Below are positions 16,142 through 25,893 of a DNA stretch of 48,031 bases, piece by piece. Under the pieces are notes generated by a model. That model searched no databases. It was not told the DNA's origin and saw only the letters and a list, made by a program, of their open reading frames with translations. A program made the translations under genes and the position numbers. Origin of the DNA: Chthonomonadales bacterium (lineage in GTDB: Bacteria > Armatimonadota > Chthonomonadetes > Chthonomonadales > CAJBBX01); NCBI GenBank assembly GCA_013360745.1, contig JABWBA010000017.1, forward strand, positions 1-48,031. The letters run 5' to 3'. Position 1 is the stretch's first letter. The number at the start of each line of letters is the position of its first letter.

Positions 16142-17986
16142 TCAGTCGTCGGCCGCCGTCCGCGGCGTGACCGCTTGTGTTGTCGTGACGCCAAGGTACT
16201 GGCCCATGATCGCCCGCGCGATAGGAGCCGCTACTTCGCCCCCATGCCCCCCTTCCTCGATGCGAACACATACAACAATCCGGGGATCCTCCGCCGGCGC
16301 ATAGCCCACATACCATGCGTCATCGACCATCTCCCCTTTCCGGCGGCGTTGAGCGGTACCCGTCTTACCTGCTACGCGGATCCCAGGCAACGCCGCCAGA
16401 CGACCGGTGCCGCCCTGTTCCGTAACAGCTTCCATCGAGGAACGGATGGTATTCAGCACATCACGGCTCAGATTCAGTCGGTGACGCACGACGGGCGCGA
16501 CCACCTCCGGAGGAGCGGCGCCGTGGGCCGTGTAACGGGTTACCGAGTGGACCAGTTCGGGTGCATAAACCGTACCGCCATTGGCAATGGCTCCGATCGC
16601 CGCGCAGACCTGCATTGGCGTTGCCGCAAGCATTGCCTGTCCGATGGCGTAATCGACCGTATCACCGCCCACCCACGGTCCCAATCCCCTCTCGCGCTTC
16701 CATGCCGGTGTAGGAACCACACCGGCGATATCACCTGACGCCGAATCAATCTGCGTCCGTTCACCGAATCCAAACAGGCGCGCATATTGTGCGATCCTTT
16801 CGGGCCCGAGTCTCTGACCCACTCTATAGAAATAGATATCGCACGATTTGGCAATAGCCTCGTGTAACACCACGGATCCATGGCCGGATCTGCGATGACA
16901 TCGTTTGGGCCATCGACCGAGATGGATGATGCCGGAGCAGTACTCGGTCTCGTACGGATTGATCCGTCCTGTAGCAAGACCGGCGACGGCCGTCACAATC
17001 TTGAAGGTAGAGCCAGGCGCGGTTGCAGAACCGACCGCCCGATTGATCAACGGTAGTCGCTTATCGGCCTGGAGCGCGGACCATTCACGCTTGCCGATGC
17101 CAAGGGCAAACTCTCTGGGATCATAGGAAGGCATGCTGGCGAGGCAGAGAACCGCCCCGTTCCTCGGATCGAGCGCAACGACGGCCCCTGTCCGACCCCG
17201 CTTCAGCTGATCCCGAAGAAGGCGAAAGGCCGTTACCTGCAGTTTACTTCGAATATTCAGCTGCAGTTTGGCGCCGGGTATCGGCGACTCGGTCGCGATC
17301 TCACCGCGCGACCGCCCTTCGGCATCTACTTCGATCCGCCGCAGACCATCCTTGCCCCGCAGAACCTGATCATACGGACCTCCCTCCACGCCCGTCTTCC
17401 CACATATATCGCCCGTTTGATAGCCAGCGGCGGATCGTTCTCGCAGATCGTTCTCAGAGCATTGTCCAACATAACCAAGAAGATGGCCGTATGCCGCGCC
17501 GACAGAGTATGCCCTGACGGGTTCAGGTCCAAGGCTGATTCCGCGGAGCTCGTATAGACGCTCTTCCAGCGCGGTGGCCGCTTCAAGGCCGAGATCCACG
17601 GCAACCACCACCGGTTGATACGAGTCGACATGGTTATCCGCGTATTCCTTCTCCAATACTTCACGAGAAAGGCCGGCGATAGAGGCGGTGCGAGGCAAGA
17701 GCGCAGGATCGCGCTCGACCGCAGAAGGGGATACCCGCAGGACAACGCGCGTCCGGACCGTGGCGAGCACAACCCCATCAGCATCAACGATAACCCCTCG
17801 AGGTGGAATGCGTCGCAGCGCTCGGGTTCGATTCCGTTCCGACGCTTGAAGCAGTTCCTTACCCATGGCGATCTGGAGGTACCAGAGTCTCGCCAACAGC
17901 AGGACACCAGCCAGAACCGCTAGCGCCATCGCGGCGGTTACACGCCGGTCATCTGGCGGAGACGGCGTCTCTTCGACGAGAGACAC
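16142..17986 (-). CDS. mrdA: Penicillin-binding protein 2 (transpeptidase)
   Basis: PBP2 cross-links peptidoglycan during side-wall elongation together with RodA. The protein has 614 residues. A cytoplasmic start and one membrane helix (about 17-38) are followed by the dimerisation domain (RRIPPRGVIVDADG at about 59-71) and the transpeptidase domain. Its catalytic motifs are SxxK at Ser326-Lys329 (APGSTFKI), SxN as Ser381-Cys-Asp (SCD, usual in PBP2), and KTG at 541-543 (AGKTGTAQ). It starts four bases after PBP1A stops, so both are surely in one operon. No rodA is seen next to it. Confidence 0.95.
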   Translation of the reverse strand: MSLVEETPSPPDDRRVTAAMALAVLAGVLLLARLWYLQIAMGKELLQASERNRTRALRRIPPRGVIVDADGVVLATVRTRVVLRVSPSAVERDPALLPRTASIAGLSREVLEKEYADNHVDSYQPVVVAVDLGLEAATALEERLYELRGISLGPEPVRAYSVGAAYGHLLGYVGQCSENDLRERSAAGYQTGDICGKTGVEGGPYDQVLRGKDGLRRIEVDAEGRSRGEIATESPIPGAKLQLNIRSKLQVTAFRLLRDQLKRGRTGAVVALDPRNGAVLCLASMPSYDPREFALGIGKREWSALQADKRLPLINRAVGSATAPGSTFKIVTAVAGLATGRINPYETEYCSGIIHLGRWPKRCHRRSGHGSVVLHEAIAKSCDIYFYRVGQRLGPERIAQYARLFGFGERTQIDSASGDIAGVVPTPAWKRERGLGPWVGGDTVDYAIGQAMLAATPMQVCAAIGAIANGGTVYAPELVHSVTRYTAHGAAPPEVVAPVVRHRLNLSRDVLNTIRSSMEAVTEQGGTGRLAALPGIRVAGKTGTAQRRRKGEMVDDAWYVGYAPAEDPRIVVCVRIEEGGHGGEVAAPIARAIMGQYLGVTTTQAVTPRTAADD

Positions 17987-17989
17987 TTC

Positions 17990-20305
17990 TCAACGCCCCT
18001 CACCGGGTGGAGGGCGATGAGTCGTGCACATCCTGGGTATATCCCGTCGTGCAACCGAGCGATTGATCGTCACCGGGCAATATAAGGTCGCGAGTCGTCC
18101 TGTCTCGGCGCATACTCGCACCTGAATGATCTCTGCCCCAGGATCCGGCTTCGGAGGAGGAGGCTGCGGACGAGGCTGCGGTACAGTCGTCTGCGGGCTA
18201 TGCGACGGAACGGAGGGCGTTGCCGCCGGGGGTCCGCCGGGCTCGACCGGAGCGAGTCGTTCCTCCGGCGAAAGGATCGGTGTATCGAGCGGTGGCGGTT
18301 CTTCGGGCAGGGACTCCGGAATAACGCCATCGGGTGTCACGGTCGATGGCTTTGGAGGCCGGGTTGTCGTCTCATCCGATCGCGTGTTTTCTGTCGTCTT
18401 ACCAAGACGATGTAGTGTGAGCGCCTTCGACATGAAATCACGCCAGATTGGCGCGCATACCCCGCCGCCGGTGGTGCCGGACATCGTTAGATACCGAACA
18501 CGTCCCTGGCTTCGCTGCTCACGGGCAACCCATACCGCCGTCGTAAGCTCCGGTGTATATCCGACGAACCATGCATCGCGATTGTCGTTGGTCGTGCCCG
18601 TCTTACCGTGAGCATCCGGGACGGACGAAGCCGCCGTCGCAGTGCCGCGCAGCACGACATCACGAAGCGCCTCGTCCATCATCTCGAGTGTTGAGGGTTG
18701 GATGCCGGTCTCGGCAAGGTCCGGACTGAAGTCATCGATCGGCATGCCATCGCGCTCCTGCACACGCACGATCACCTCGGGAACCGCCCGCCTGCCTTTG
18801 TTGGCGAACACGGTATACGCAGAGCACAACTCGATGGGTTTCACCGCCGAGGCTCCCAGGGCCAACGGCAGGTACCGATCGAGGCTCGAGTCGATCCCCA
18901 TCCGCCGAGCATAGCTGATTACCGTATCGATCCCAGCGTCATACGCCACGCGCGCGGCGATACTGTTTAACGATCGACGAATGGCATTGCGGACTGTCAC
19001 CCGTCCATAGCTGAAGTGTCCGCCATAGTTCTGGGGCTTCCAATCACGCCACGGATAGTCCGGCGCATCCCTGTAGGTCGAATCGAGATCACATTTGCCG
19101 GTATCGATGGCCGCCGTGTATACGATCGGCTTAAAGGCAGAGCCCGGCTGTCGTCGCCCCTGCGTCACGGCGTTGAACTGATCCCTCGAGTAGTCGACGC
19201 CACCAACCATCGCCCTGACCCAACCGGTTCGGTTTTCCAGACAGATCAGTGCGCCCTGATTCGCCGCGCCCGATCGACGAACGCCGCTGCGCAAGGCCTC
19301 CTCAGCTGCAGCTTGTATTCGTGAATCGACGGACGTGAATACCCGCAATCCGCTTCGCGCCTTATCAGATCCATACAACTTGATTAGCTGGCGCACGACA
19401 TAATCCACCACATAAGGAGCGCCCCGAATCTGATTTCCCCGGACCACGGCCTTGCGTGTGCGAATCGTTTCTGCACGAGCCTTTTCGAGCTGGAGTCTGG
19501 TGATATAGTTGGCTTCGAGCATCCTATCAAGAACGAGGTCGCGACGACGAAGAGCCGCCTCCATGTGCCTTGAAAAATAGACGGGGCGCTGCGGCAATCC
19601 GACCAGATAAGCCGCCTGGCTCAACGATAGCCTGCGCGCCGACTTGTGAAAATACGCCTGGGATGCCGCTTCGATGCCGTACGCGCCATTACCGTAGTAA
19701 ATGGTATTCAGATATAGCTCGAGGATCTCATCCTTCGTGAACAGCTCCTCAATCCGTCTGGCCAACAATGCCTCACGGACCTTCCGTTCGAGCAGTTTCT
19801 CGCGGGACAGGCCAAGGTAGGCGATATTGCGGGCGAGCTGTTGCGTTATTGTGCTAGCCCCCTGGCCCTGTAGATTGCCGCCGACCACGTTCGCGACGAC
19901 CGCGCGGACGATACCGATGTAGTCGACGCCATGATGGCGCATGAACCGAATGTCCTCGATAGCGATGGTTGCCTTCCGCACATGGTCACTGATCTGGTCT
20001 AGCTTGACAGGCCTGCGGTTTGCGGCCGACAGGATCGCCATGATGCGGGGGTTGCCCTTGTCATCATCGTCCGCGTAGTAGATCCGCGTACTTTCCTCCG
20101 GTGCGAAACTGGTGATATCGGCGACCGATGGCAACTCACGGGAGATCCTGATGAAGTGAGCGATCGCCATCGTGAGCAGCAAGCCCATCGCGGCAAAACA
20201 TACGATCAGGACCCAGGCAAGAAACGTCTTGATCCGGCGGAGAGAGGACCCTCTTCGCTGGTTGGTACGTCGTCTGTTATGGCGATCGAATCTGCTCTTA
20301 GCCAT
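17990..20305 (-). CDS. mrcA: Class A penicillin-binding protein 1A (glycosyltransferase-transpeptidase)
   Basis: This bifunctional enzyme polymerises glycan strands and cross-links peptides. In 771 residues: a basic N-terminus, a membrane helix (about 26-50), and the GT51 domain with catalytic Glu117 in IAIEDIRFMRHHGVD and GASTITQQLARN at about 149-160. The transpeptidase follows, with SxxK at Ser389-Lys392 (PGSAFKPI), SxN at 445-447 (SLN) and KTG at 568-570 (GKTGTTND). The tail is rich in Pro/Glu (about 650-730). It ends in a Cys-containing motif (VCAETGRLATLYCP) common in PBP1A tails. It is followed four bases later by PBP2; pyrF lies 92 bases upstream on the same strand. Confidence 0.95.
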   Translation of the reverse strand: MAKSRFDRHNRRRTNQRRGSSLRRIKTFLAWVLIVCFAAMGLLLTMAIAHFIRISRELPSVADITSFAPEESTRIYYADDDDKGNPRIMAILSAANRRPVKLDQISDHVRKATIAIEDIRFMRHHGVDYIGIVRAVVANVVGGNLQGQGASTITQQLARNIAYLGLSREKLLERKVREALLARRIEELFTKDEILELYLNTIYYGNGAYGIEAASQAYFHKSARRLSLSQAAYLVGLPQRPVYFSRHMEAALRRRDLVLDRMLEANYITRLQLEKARAETIRTRKAVVRGNQIRGAPYVVDYVVRQLIKLYGSDKARSGLRVFTSVDSRIQAAAEEALRSGVRRSGAANQGALICLENRTGWVRAMVGGVDYSRDQFNAVTQGRRQPGSAFKPIVYTAAIDTGKCDLDSTYRDAPDYPWRDWKPQNYGGHFSYGRVTVRNAIRRSLNSIAARVAYDAGIDTVISYARRMGIDSSLDRYLPLALGASAVKPIELCSAYTVFANKGRRAVPEVIVRVQERDGMPIDDFSPDLAETGIQPSTLEMMDEALRDVVLRGTATAASSVPDAHGKTGTTNDNRDAWFVGYTPELTTAVWVAREQRSQGRVRYLTMSGTTGGGVCAPIWRDFMSKALTLHRLGKTTENTRSDETTTRPPKPSTVTPDGVIPESLPEEPPPLDTPILSPEERLAPVEPGGPPAATPSVPSHSPQTTVPQPRPQPPPPKPDPGAEIIQVRVCAETGRLATLYCPVTINRSVARRDIPRMCTTHRPPPGEGR

Positions 20306-20397
20306 GCTGAGGCGGATTCTATGTCAGACGAGGCAGCGAAGTCAACGGTCGCCAGTCCACATCGAACCATGCAACCCTACATCGACCATTTCCGGCG

Positions 20398-21144
20398 CTA
20401 TGGTGAGCTCCCATCTTCAGAAGCTGCTGCGATCTCTCGAACGATCTCACGGCAACACGCCTGAGGATCTGAGGATCCTGTAATCGGTCGGCCTACGACG
20501 ATAAAATCGGCTCCAGCGTGGATGGCTTCTCCCGGGGTGAGCGTTCGACGCTGGTCATTTCGCTCGGCCCATGCGGGACGAACCCCGGGTGTTATCAGTA
20601 GAAAACCGGGACCACAGGCAATACGAACTGAAGCGACCTCCCTCGGCGAGCATACGACTCCGTCACATCCAGCGGACTGCGCTTGCCGCGCCATGTGAAC
20701 CACATAATCCGTTACGCTCGCATCGACACGCATTTCCACCGCGAGTTCACGGGGGTCGAGACTGGTCAAGAGCGTAACGGCGATCACCAGCGGCCTGGGA
20801 ACCGCCAGCTCCTCTGCTCGCGCTCGAACTGCGGTAACCGCGGCCTCCATCATCCGTTGGCCTCCTGCTGCGTGGACATTCATCATCCAGACACCATGCG
20901 ACACGATGGCGGAAGCGGCGGCGGCTACGGTATTCGGAATATCATGGAGTTTGCAGTCATAGAAAATCCGTCTCGGACTGGCAACCCCTCGACCGTTCAG
21001 AAGCTTGAAGCCGCATGCGTGAACGGCTTCAAGCCCCACTTTGAAGGCGCCCGCATCGTGTTGAAGGAGACACGCCAACCTGGTCGCGTGTTCAAGCGAT
21101 GAGGTATCTAGTGCGACGATCAATCGATCGCGCGGCGTCATCAT
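20398..21144 (-). CDS. pyrF: Orotidine 5'-phosphate decarboxylase
   Basis: PyrF makes UMP from OMP, the last step of pyrimidine nucleotide synthesis. The barrel protein (248 residues from ATG 21144) has DRLIVALDTSS at its start, the catalytic FYDCKLHDIPNTV (Lys65, Asp68), and the phosphate-binding end FLLITPGVRP with ADFIVVGRPIT. The family usually has Phe rather than Leu in KFHDIPNT; this is minor. A GTG at 21180 would add 12 residues. No other pyr gene is near. It lies upstream of the PBP genes on the same strand and may share their transcript. Confidence 0.95.
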   Translation of the reverse strand: MMTPRDRLIVALDTSSLEHATRLACLLQHDAGAFKVGLEAVHACGFKLLNGRGVASPRRIFYDCKLHDIPNTVAAAASAIVSHGVWMMNVHAAGGQRMMEAAVTAVRARAEELAVPRPLVIAVTLLTSLDPRELAVEMRVDASVTDYVVHMARQAQSAGCDGVVCSPREVASVRIACGPGFLLITPGVRPAWAERNDQRRTLTPGEAIHAGADFIVVGRPITGSSDPQACCREIVREIAAASEDGSSP

Positions 21145-21331
21145 CCGACTGGTCTCAGGTGCATATGGATTGTTCGGCACTCTCAGTATCGTTCATCCAC
21201 CGGTCCCACGACTCCACGCAATGCCTGTTCGCATCGCGCCCTTAACCTGAGAGCGGACTGTCCGAACCCTCAGCGGTGCGAACCAGAGGGCCGGGAACGG
21301 TATAGGCCGAGGATCTTACGCGAGTCGGCCC

Positions 21332-21709
21332 TTATTCCTCATCACCACAGCCACAGCGGCAACCGCAGCCACAGCCGCCGGACGATTCCTCGGTCGCAGC
21401 ATTGGGATTCTCGAAACGGAACGCTCCGCCGTGTTCGTCCTCGACGTATTCGACCGTTGTTCCGATCATGTGCTCCAGGCTCGTCGCATCGATCACGACC
21501 CGTAGTCCGTGCTGCACAAACTCCGTATCGCCGTTGTGGCTTGTATCATCGATGCCCATACCGTACTTATAGCCCGAACAATCCCGATCCGCCACGAAGA
21601 TGCGGAGCGCATCCGACGAGCGGTTCTCCTTTTCCAGGACGGACTGTATCTCGCGGACTGCCCGTTCCGATAACGTGATCGGCGCGTCCGTAATGACCCC
21701 TGAACTCAT
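21332..21709 (-). CDS. IscA/HesB/ErpA-type iron-sulfur assembly protein with an extended Cys-rich tail
   Basis: Such A-type carriers bind and deliver Fe-S clusters. The start ATG 21709 (125 residues) has AGAGGTGA upstream; an in-frame extension to 21850 looks non-coding. The core pattern is present: ITLSERAVREIQSVL, then DRDCSGYKYGMGID with the conserved Cys44, then VVIDATSLEHMIGTTVEY and FRFENPNA. The normal C-terminal CGCG is expanded to Cys113, 115, 117, 119 and 121 separated by single residues (GGCGCGCRCGCGDEE). The gene is alone, divergent from purL, with no other isc/suf genes in the window. Confidence 0.9.
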   Translation of the reverse strand: MSSGVITDAPITLSERAVREIQSVLEKENRSSDALRIFVADRDCSGYKYGMGIDDTSHNGDTEFVQHGLRVVIDATSLEHMIGTTVEYVEDEHGGAFRFENPNAATEESSGGCGCGCRCGCGDEE

Positions 21710-22021
21710 CGTTAACTGGTCACCTCTCTGATCTCCCGATAGCGGCGCACTACCATCGGATGGAAGCGCTCGGCTCGCGAAGGAAGGTGATATCGAACCA
21801 TCATCCGCGATACGAGCGCAGATCGGGAACACCGTGCGCCCCGATCTCACTCCGTTATACGAGGATACCCCTAATATTGCGCCAATACTTTCCGATCAAC
21901 GATCGACTTCGCGTTGAATCGGTTACCATGGATGCGATATACTCTCAGGGATGCAGCCCGATGTGATGCTCACGCTGCGGTTGCCGATTCACTCCCTGCG
22001 AATAATCACGGGAGGGACCTG
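21710..22021. other. Divergent intergenic region between the HesB-like gene and purL
   Basis: These 312 bases hold the purL promoter (21914-21943), a short leader with CAGGG/CCCTG arms (about 21946-22000) that could form a stem, and the purL ribosome site. I see no purine riboswitch or recognisable PurR box. On the minus strand no convincing promoter for the HesB-like gene was found. Confidence 0.5.
21914..21943 (+). promoter_or_regulatory. Promoter of the purine operon
   Basis: TTGAAT (21914-21919) and TATACT (21938-21943) are 18 bases apart. The transcript would start near 21950, leaving a leader of about 70 bases before the purL start at 22022. The 18-base spacer recurs in the promoters at 7172 and 31143. 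Confidence 0.65.
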
Positions 22022-24277
22022 GTGATATCGCCTGACGTCTACCGTCCGATGGGCCTCAACGACCTGGAATACCAGCAGGTCGAGGGAATACTCGGCCGAG
22101 AACCCACCATAACCGAACTGGGTATGTTCGCGGTCATGTGGTCGGAGCATTGCGGCTACAAGTACTCCCGACCTATCCTCGCCCTCTTTAAGAACTACCG
22201 CGAAGCACAGGAGCAGGGAGCCCTCGAGAACGCGGGCATCGTGCGGCTCGATGATCGCCTCGGCATCGTCTTCAAGATGGAAAGTCACAATCACCCTTCA
22301 GCCGTGGAGCCGTTTCAGGGAGCCGCAACCGGTGTCGGTGGCATCCTGCGTGATATTTTCACGATGGGCGCACGACCTATCGCGTGTCTCAATAGCCTTC
22401 GATTCGGTCCCATCCAGGGTAGAAGCAAGGATGCGATCCGAAATCGATATCTCTTCGATGGAGTCGTATCCGGCATCGCCCATTACGGCAACTGCGTCGG
22501 TGTTCCGACGGTGGCCGGCGAGATCATGTTCCATCCGAGCTATAGCGGCAATCCTCTCGTCAATGCCATGGCTGCCGGGGTAGTGGAGCTTGGCCATGTC
22601 GCGGGCGCAAGGGCGGACGGACCGGGTAATCCGGTTCTCTATGTCGGCTCGAGCACGGGCCGAGATGGCATCCATGGCGCAACGTTCGCGTCGGTGCAGC
22701 TCGGGCCCGATTCCGACAGCCGACGCCCCAACGTTCAGATGGGTGACCCGTTCATGGAGAAGCTCCTGATCGAGGCCACGCTCGAAGCCCTCGCCACCGG
22801 TGATATCATCGGCATCCAGGACATGGGCGCCGCTGGCCTCACCTGCGCCACCTCCGAGATGGCTACGAAGGCGGGTACGGGCATGGAGATCGACCTCCTG
22901 AAGGTGCCCCGACGCGAAGCGGGGATGACGGCCTATGAAGTAATGCTCTCCGAAAGTCAGGAGCGCATGCTCGCGGTCTGCCGTAAGGGCGCGGAGGATC
23001 GGGTGGCGGCGATCTACAGGAAATGGGAGCTGAACGCGGCGGTGATCGGCCATGTTACAGCCGAACGGATTCTACGCATCAAAACGGGCGATGTGATCGA
23101 AGCCGAGATGCCTTCGGACGCCCTGACCGATATGTGCCCGGTGTATCGCCTCGACGTTGAAGAACCCGGATACATAAAGCTCGCGCACGCAGTCGAGCCT
23201 CTTCTACTGCCCGAACCAACCGACTACACCGACGTACTGCGGCGCCTGTTATCCTCTCCGACCATCGCCGACAAGAACTGGGTTACCGAGCAGTACGATT
23301 CCATGGTTCAGACGCTCACCAGTCAGGGGCCGGGTCAAGCCGACGCTGCCGTTCTCCGCGTCCGAGGCTCCAACCGCGGCATCGCCATGAAAACCGACGG
23401 AAACGGACGATATTGCCTTCTAGACCCCTATGTGGGCGGGATGATCGCGGTCATGGAGTCGGCGCGAAATGTCGTTTGTGTCGGTGCGCGCCCCGCGGCG
23501 ATTACCGATTGCCTCAACTTCGCCGCACCTGAGAAACCCCAGGTATTCTGGCAGTTCACCCGCGCAGTGGAGGGGATAGCAGCCGCAAGCGAAGCCCTGG
23601 GTGTGCCGGTTGTGAGCGGTAACGTTTCCTTCTATAACGAAACGCACGAAGGGGCTGTGCTGCCGACCCCGGTGATTGGGATGCTTGGCATCATCGACAA
23701 TCCTGCGGAAGCCCGGGGATTGGCTTTTCTGGAGGAAGGCGATGCCATCCTGCTGCTTCGTGCCGATAACGATCCATCAGGCGGTCTTGGCGGTTCCGAA
23801 TACCTATCGCTGATCCATCAGGTCGAGGCAGCTAGACCACCGAGTATCGACCTCGATGCCGAACTCCGGCTCCATCGAGCCCTGCTATGGGCGATCGGTC
23901 AGGGACTAGCCGTCAGCGCTCACGATTGCTCCGACGGCGGTCTTGCCGTGTGCCTCGCCGAGAGCGCCATCGCCGGCGGCCTCGGCGCGAGTATCTTACT
24001 GCGATACGATGTCTGGCCTGGATTACCTCCATCAGCGATTCTATTCGGAGAGGCCCAGTCCCGAGCCGTCGTTACGGTTCGCGGAGAGAAACATATCAAG
24101 CGGCTCGAACAACTCGCTGCAGATGCGGGCGTTCAGGCCCATTGGATCGGGACCGTTGGCGGGGATGTCCTTCGCATCTCGCTGGATGGCGAACTCATCA
24201 TCAGCGAAGGGATCGAGCAACTCCGTATGGCGCATCGAGACGCCATTCCCTCGATCATGGCAGCCGATCGCGATTGA
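22022..24277 (+). CDS. purL: Phosphoribosylformylglycinamidine synthase, PurL subunit (small type)
   Basis: PurL converts FGAR to FGAM using ATP and ammonia delivered from PurQ; PurS/PurQ are expected elsewhere. I place the start at GTG 22022, which has GGGAGGG (22010-22016) at good distance; earlier in-frame codons overlap the promoter. The 751-residue length fits the small PurL class. Characteristic stretches are FAVMWSEHCGYKYSR, VFKMESHNHPSAVEPFQGAA, GIQDMGAAGLTCATSEM, and ALWAIGQGLAVSAHDCSDGG. It heads a cluster with purF, an unknown gene and purM. Confidence 0.97.
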   Translation: MISPDVYRPMGLNDLEYQQVEGILGREPTITELGMFAVMWSEHCGYKYSRPILALFKNYREAQEQGALENAGIVRLDDRLGIVFKMESHNHPSAVEPFQGAATGVGGILRDIFTMGARPIACLNSLRFGPIQGRSKDAIRNRYLFDGVVSGIAHYGNCVGVPTVAGEIMFHPSYSGNPLVNAMAAGVVELGHVAGARADGPGNPVLYVGSSTGRDGIHGATFASVQLGPDSDSRRPNVQMGDPFMEKLLIEATLEALATGDIIGIQDMGAAGLTCATSEMATKAGTGMEIDLLKVPRREAGMTAYEVMLSESQERMLAVCRKGAEDRVAAIYRKWELNAAVIGHVTAERILRIKTGDVIEAEMPSDALTDMCPVYRLDVEEPGYIKLAHAVEPLLLPEPTDYTDVLRRLLSSPTIADKNWVTEQYDSMVQTLTSQGPGQADAAVLRVRGSNRGIAMKTDGNGRYCLLDPYVGGMIAVMESARNVVCVGARPAAITDCLNFAAPEKPQVFWQFTRAVEGIAAASEALGVPVVSGNVSFYNETHEGAVLPTPVIGMLGIIDNPAEARGLAFLEEGDAILLLRADNDPSGGLGGSEYLSLIHQVEAARPPSIDLDAELRLHRALLWAIGQGLAVSAHDCSDGGLAVCLAESAIAGGLGASILLRYDVWPGLPPSAILFGEAQSRAVVTVRGEKHIKRLEQLAADAGVQAHWIGTVGGDVLRISLDGELIISEGIEQLRMAHRDAIPSIMAADRD

Positions 24278-24309
24278 GCGCACGCGGGGAGTCACTGGCA
24301 ACGAGCTGG

Positions 24310-25791
24310 GTGCCCGATGCCCATGTGGCAAATAGCTCCGATGCGCCGAAAGACGAATGCGGCGTTTTCGGCGTCTATAGCCCGGGCGAGGACGTCGCCC
24401 GCATTGCCTACTTCGGCCTGTTCGCTCTGCAGCACCGAGGACAGGAAAGCGCGGGGATCGCCACAGCCAATGGCGAACGCATCAAGGCCCACGCGGCCAT
24501 GGGCCTGGTGACGCAGGTTTTCGACGAGCAGCTGCTGCGTGATCTCGGCGGCGCCCATATCGCACTCGGTCATACTCGCTATTCGACGACTGGAGCATCG
24601 GATATCTGTAACGCCCAGCCGATCGTTCGCAGCAGTTCGGTTGGTGATCTTGCCGTCGCCCATAACGGCAATCTTGTCAACGCCCATGTCTTGCGCAATC
24701 GACTGGAGCGCGAGGGAGTTGAGTTCCAGAGCACCAGCGACTCTGAGGTTATCGCTGTGATGCTGGCGCGAGCGATGAACGGGAGCATCGAGTCAGCGCT
24801 GAAAGAAGTCCTGCCCCAGCTCAAAGGCGCCTATTCGCTGGGGATTATGACCCCGACCCAGTTGATCGCCGTAAGGGATCCGCACGGGGTTCGACCGCTT
24901 TGCGTTGGCCAGATCGGCCCGAATCGCTATGTCGTCTCCTCAGAGAGCTGTGCCGTCGGCGTGGTAGGCGCCCATTTTATCCGCGAGGTTGAACCCGGCG
25001 AAGCGATCATCATCGATGCAGACGGACTCCGGGAAGCACAGATTGTACCGCTGCAGCGACATGCCGTTTGTCTCTTCGAGTTCATCTACTTTGCGCGCCC
25101 AGATTCGCACATCTACTCGCAAACGATCTACGATACGCGCAAGCGGATGGGTCACGAGCTCGCTCAAGAACACCCCGCCGAGGCCGATGTGGTCATTCCG
25201 ATACCCGATTCCGCTGTACCGGCGGCCCTGGGTTACTCAGAAGCCTCGGGTATCCGCTTCGCGGAAGGTCTGGTAAAGAATCGATATATTCAACGCACGT
25301 TCATCGATCCCGATCAGCGGATGCGCGATCTTGGCGCACGGATGAAGTATTCCCCTCTTACCAATATGATCGCTGGCCGCAGGGTCGTCATGGTTGATGA
25401 CTCGATTGTTCGTGGAACGACAACCGACAAGCTGGTGCGGATGTTGATCGACGCCGGGGCCCGGGAGGTTCATGTTCGCATCACCTCGCCGCCGGCCCGG
25501 TTCCCGTGCTTTTACGGTATCGATATGGCAAAGCAGGAGGATTTGATCGCAGCGAACTATTCCGTCGACGAGATACGCCAGAGGATCGGCGCAACTTCTC
25601 TGGGATACCTTTCTCTACCCGCTGTGATTCGGGCTGTCCGTAAGCCAGGCAGTCTATTCTGCAGGGCCTGTTTCGATGGTCACTATCCGATCGAGATCCC
25701 CGGGGATGTGCGGCTACAGAAGATGATGTTGGAGCGCGCCCGCGCCAACGGGCAACGTGGAAGCGACGGATCATCAGGAACGGAATCCTAG
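24310..25791 (+). CDS. purF: Amidophosphoribosyltransferase (Fe-S, Bacillus type)
   Basis: PurF makes phosphoribosylamine from PRPP and glutamine, the first committed purine step. A propeptide precedes the catalytic Cys17 (DECGVFGV) of the N-terminal glutamine amidotransferase domain. The PRPP motif VVMVDDSIVRGTTTDKL is in the C-terminal half. Cysteines in HAVCLFEFIYFARPDS, ARFPCFYGID and CRACF match the four 4Fe-4S ligands of the Bacillus subtilis enzyme. The start is unclear: GTG 24310 or GTG 24325 (giving an 11-residue propeptide, as in Bacillus); neither has a strong ribosome site. purL ends only 32 bases upstream. Confidence 0.95.
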   Translation: MPDAHVANSSDAPKDECGVFGVYSPGEDVARIAYFGLFALQHRGQESAGIATANGERIKAHAAMGLVTQVFDEQLLRDLGGAHIALGHTRYSTTGASDICNAQPIVRSSSVGDLAVAHNGNLVNAHVLRNRLEREGVEFQSTSDSEVIAVMLARAMNGSIESALKEVLPQLKGAYSLGIMTPTQLIAVRDPHGVRPLCVGQIGPNRYVVSSESCAVGVVGAHFIREVEPGEAIIIDADGLREAQIVPLQRHAVCLFEFIYFARPDSHIYSQTIYDTRKRMGHELAQEHPAEADVVIPIPDSAVPAALGYSEASGIRFAEGLVKNRYIQRTFIDPDQRMRDLGARMKYSPLTNMIAGRRVVMVDDSIVRGTTTDKLVRMLIDAGAREVHVRITSPPARFPCFYGIDMAKQEDLIAANYSVDEIRQRIGATSLGYLSLPAVIRAVRKPGSLFCRACFDGHYPIEIPGDVRLQKMMLERARANGQRGSDGSSGTES

Positions 25792-25893
25792 ACTACCCAT
25801 GGTCGTACCCCGCATAAAACCCGACCGCCGAACCATCCGTACATCCTGTATCACGAAGCTGCTGCCGCAGCTAGGATCCTGGAGGGTAACACT

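Noticed and set aside
17820-17840. GGTTCGATTCC, like a tRNA T-arm
   Set aside because: It is inside PBP2 coding sequence, with no acceptor or anticodon stems around it. The similar GTTCGAAT at 9831 is in the L10 leader.
17990-18130. Cys-containing tail of PBP1A as a novel domain
   Set aside because: Similar VCxxTGxLAxxxCP tails are common in class A PBPs.
18126-18611. A 161-codon Gly-rich plus-strand frame opposite the PBP1A tail
   Set aside because: It is the complement of the Pro-rich PBP1A C-terminus, which naturally reads as Gly/Ser-rich.
21944-22021. Purine riboswitch before purL
   Set aside because: The leader is short and lacks the conserved three-way junction sequences.
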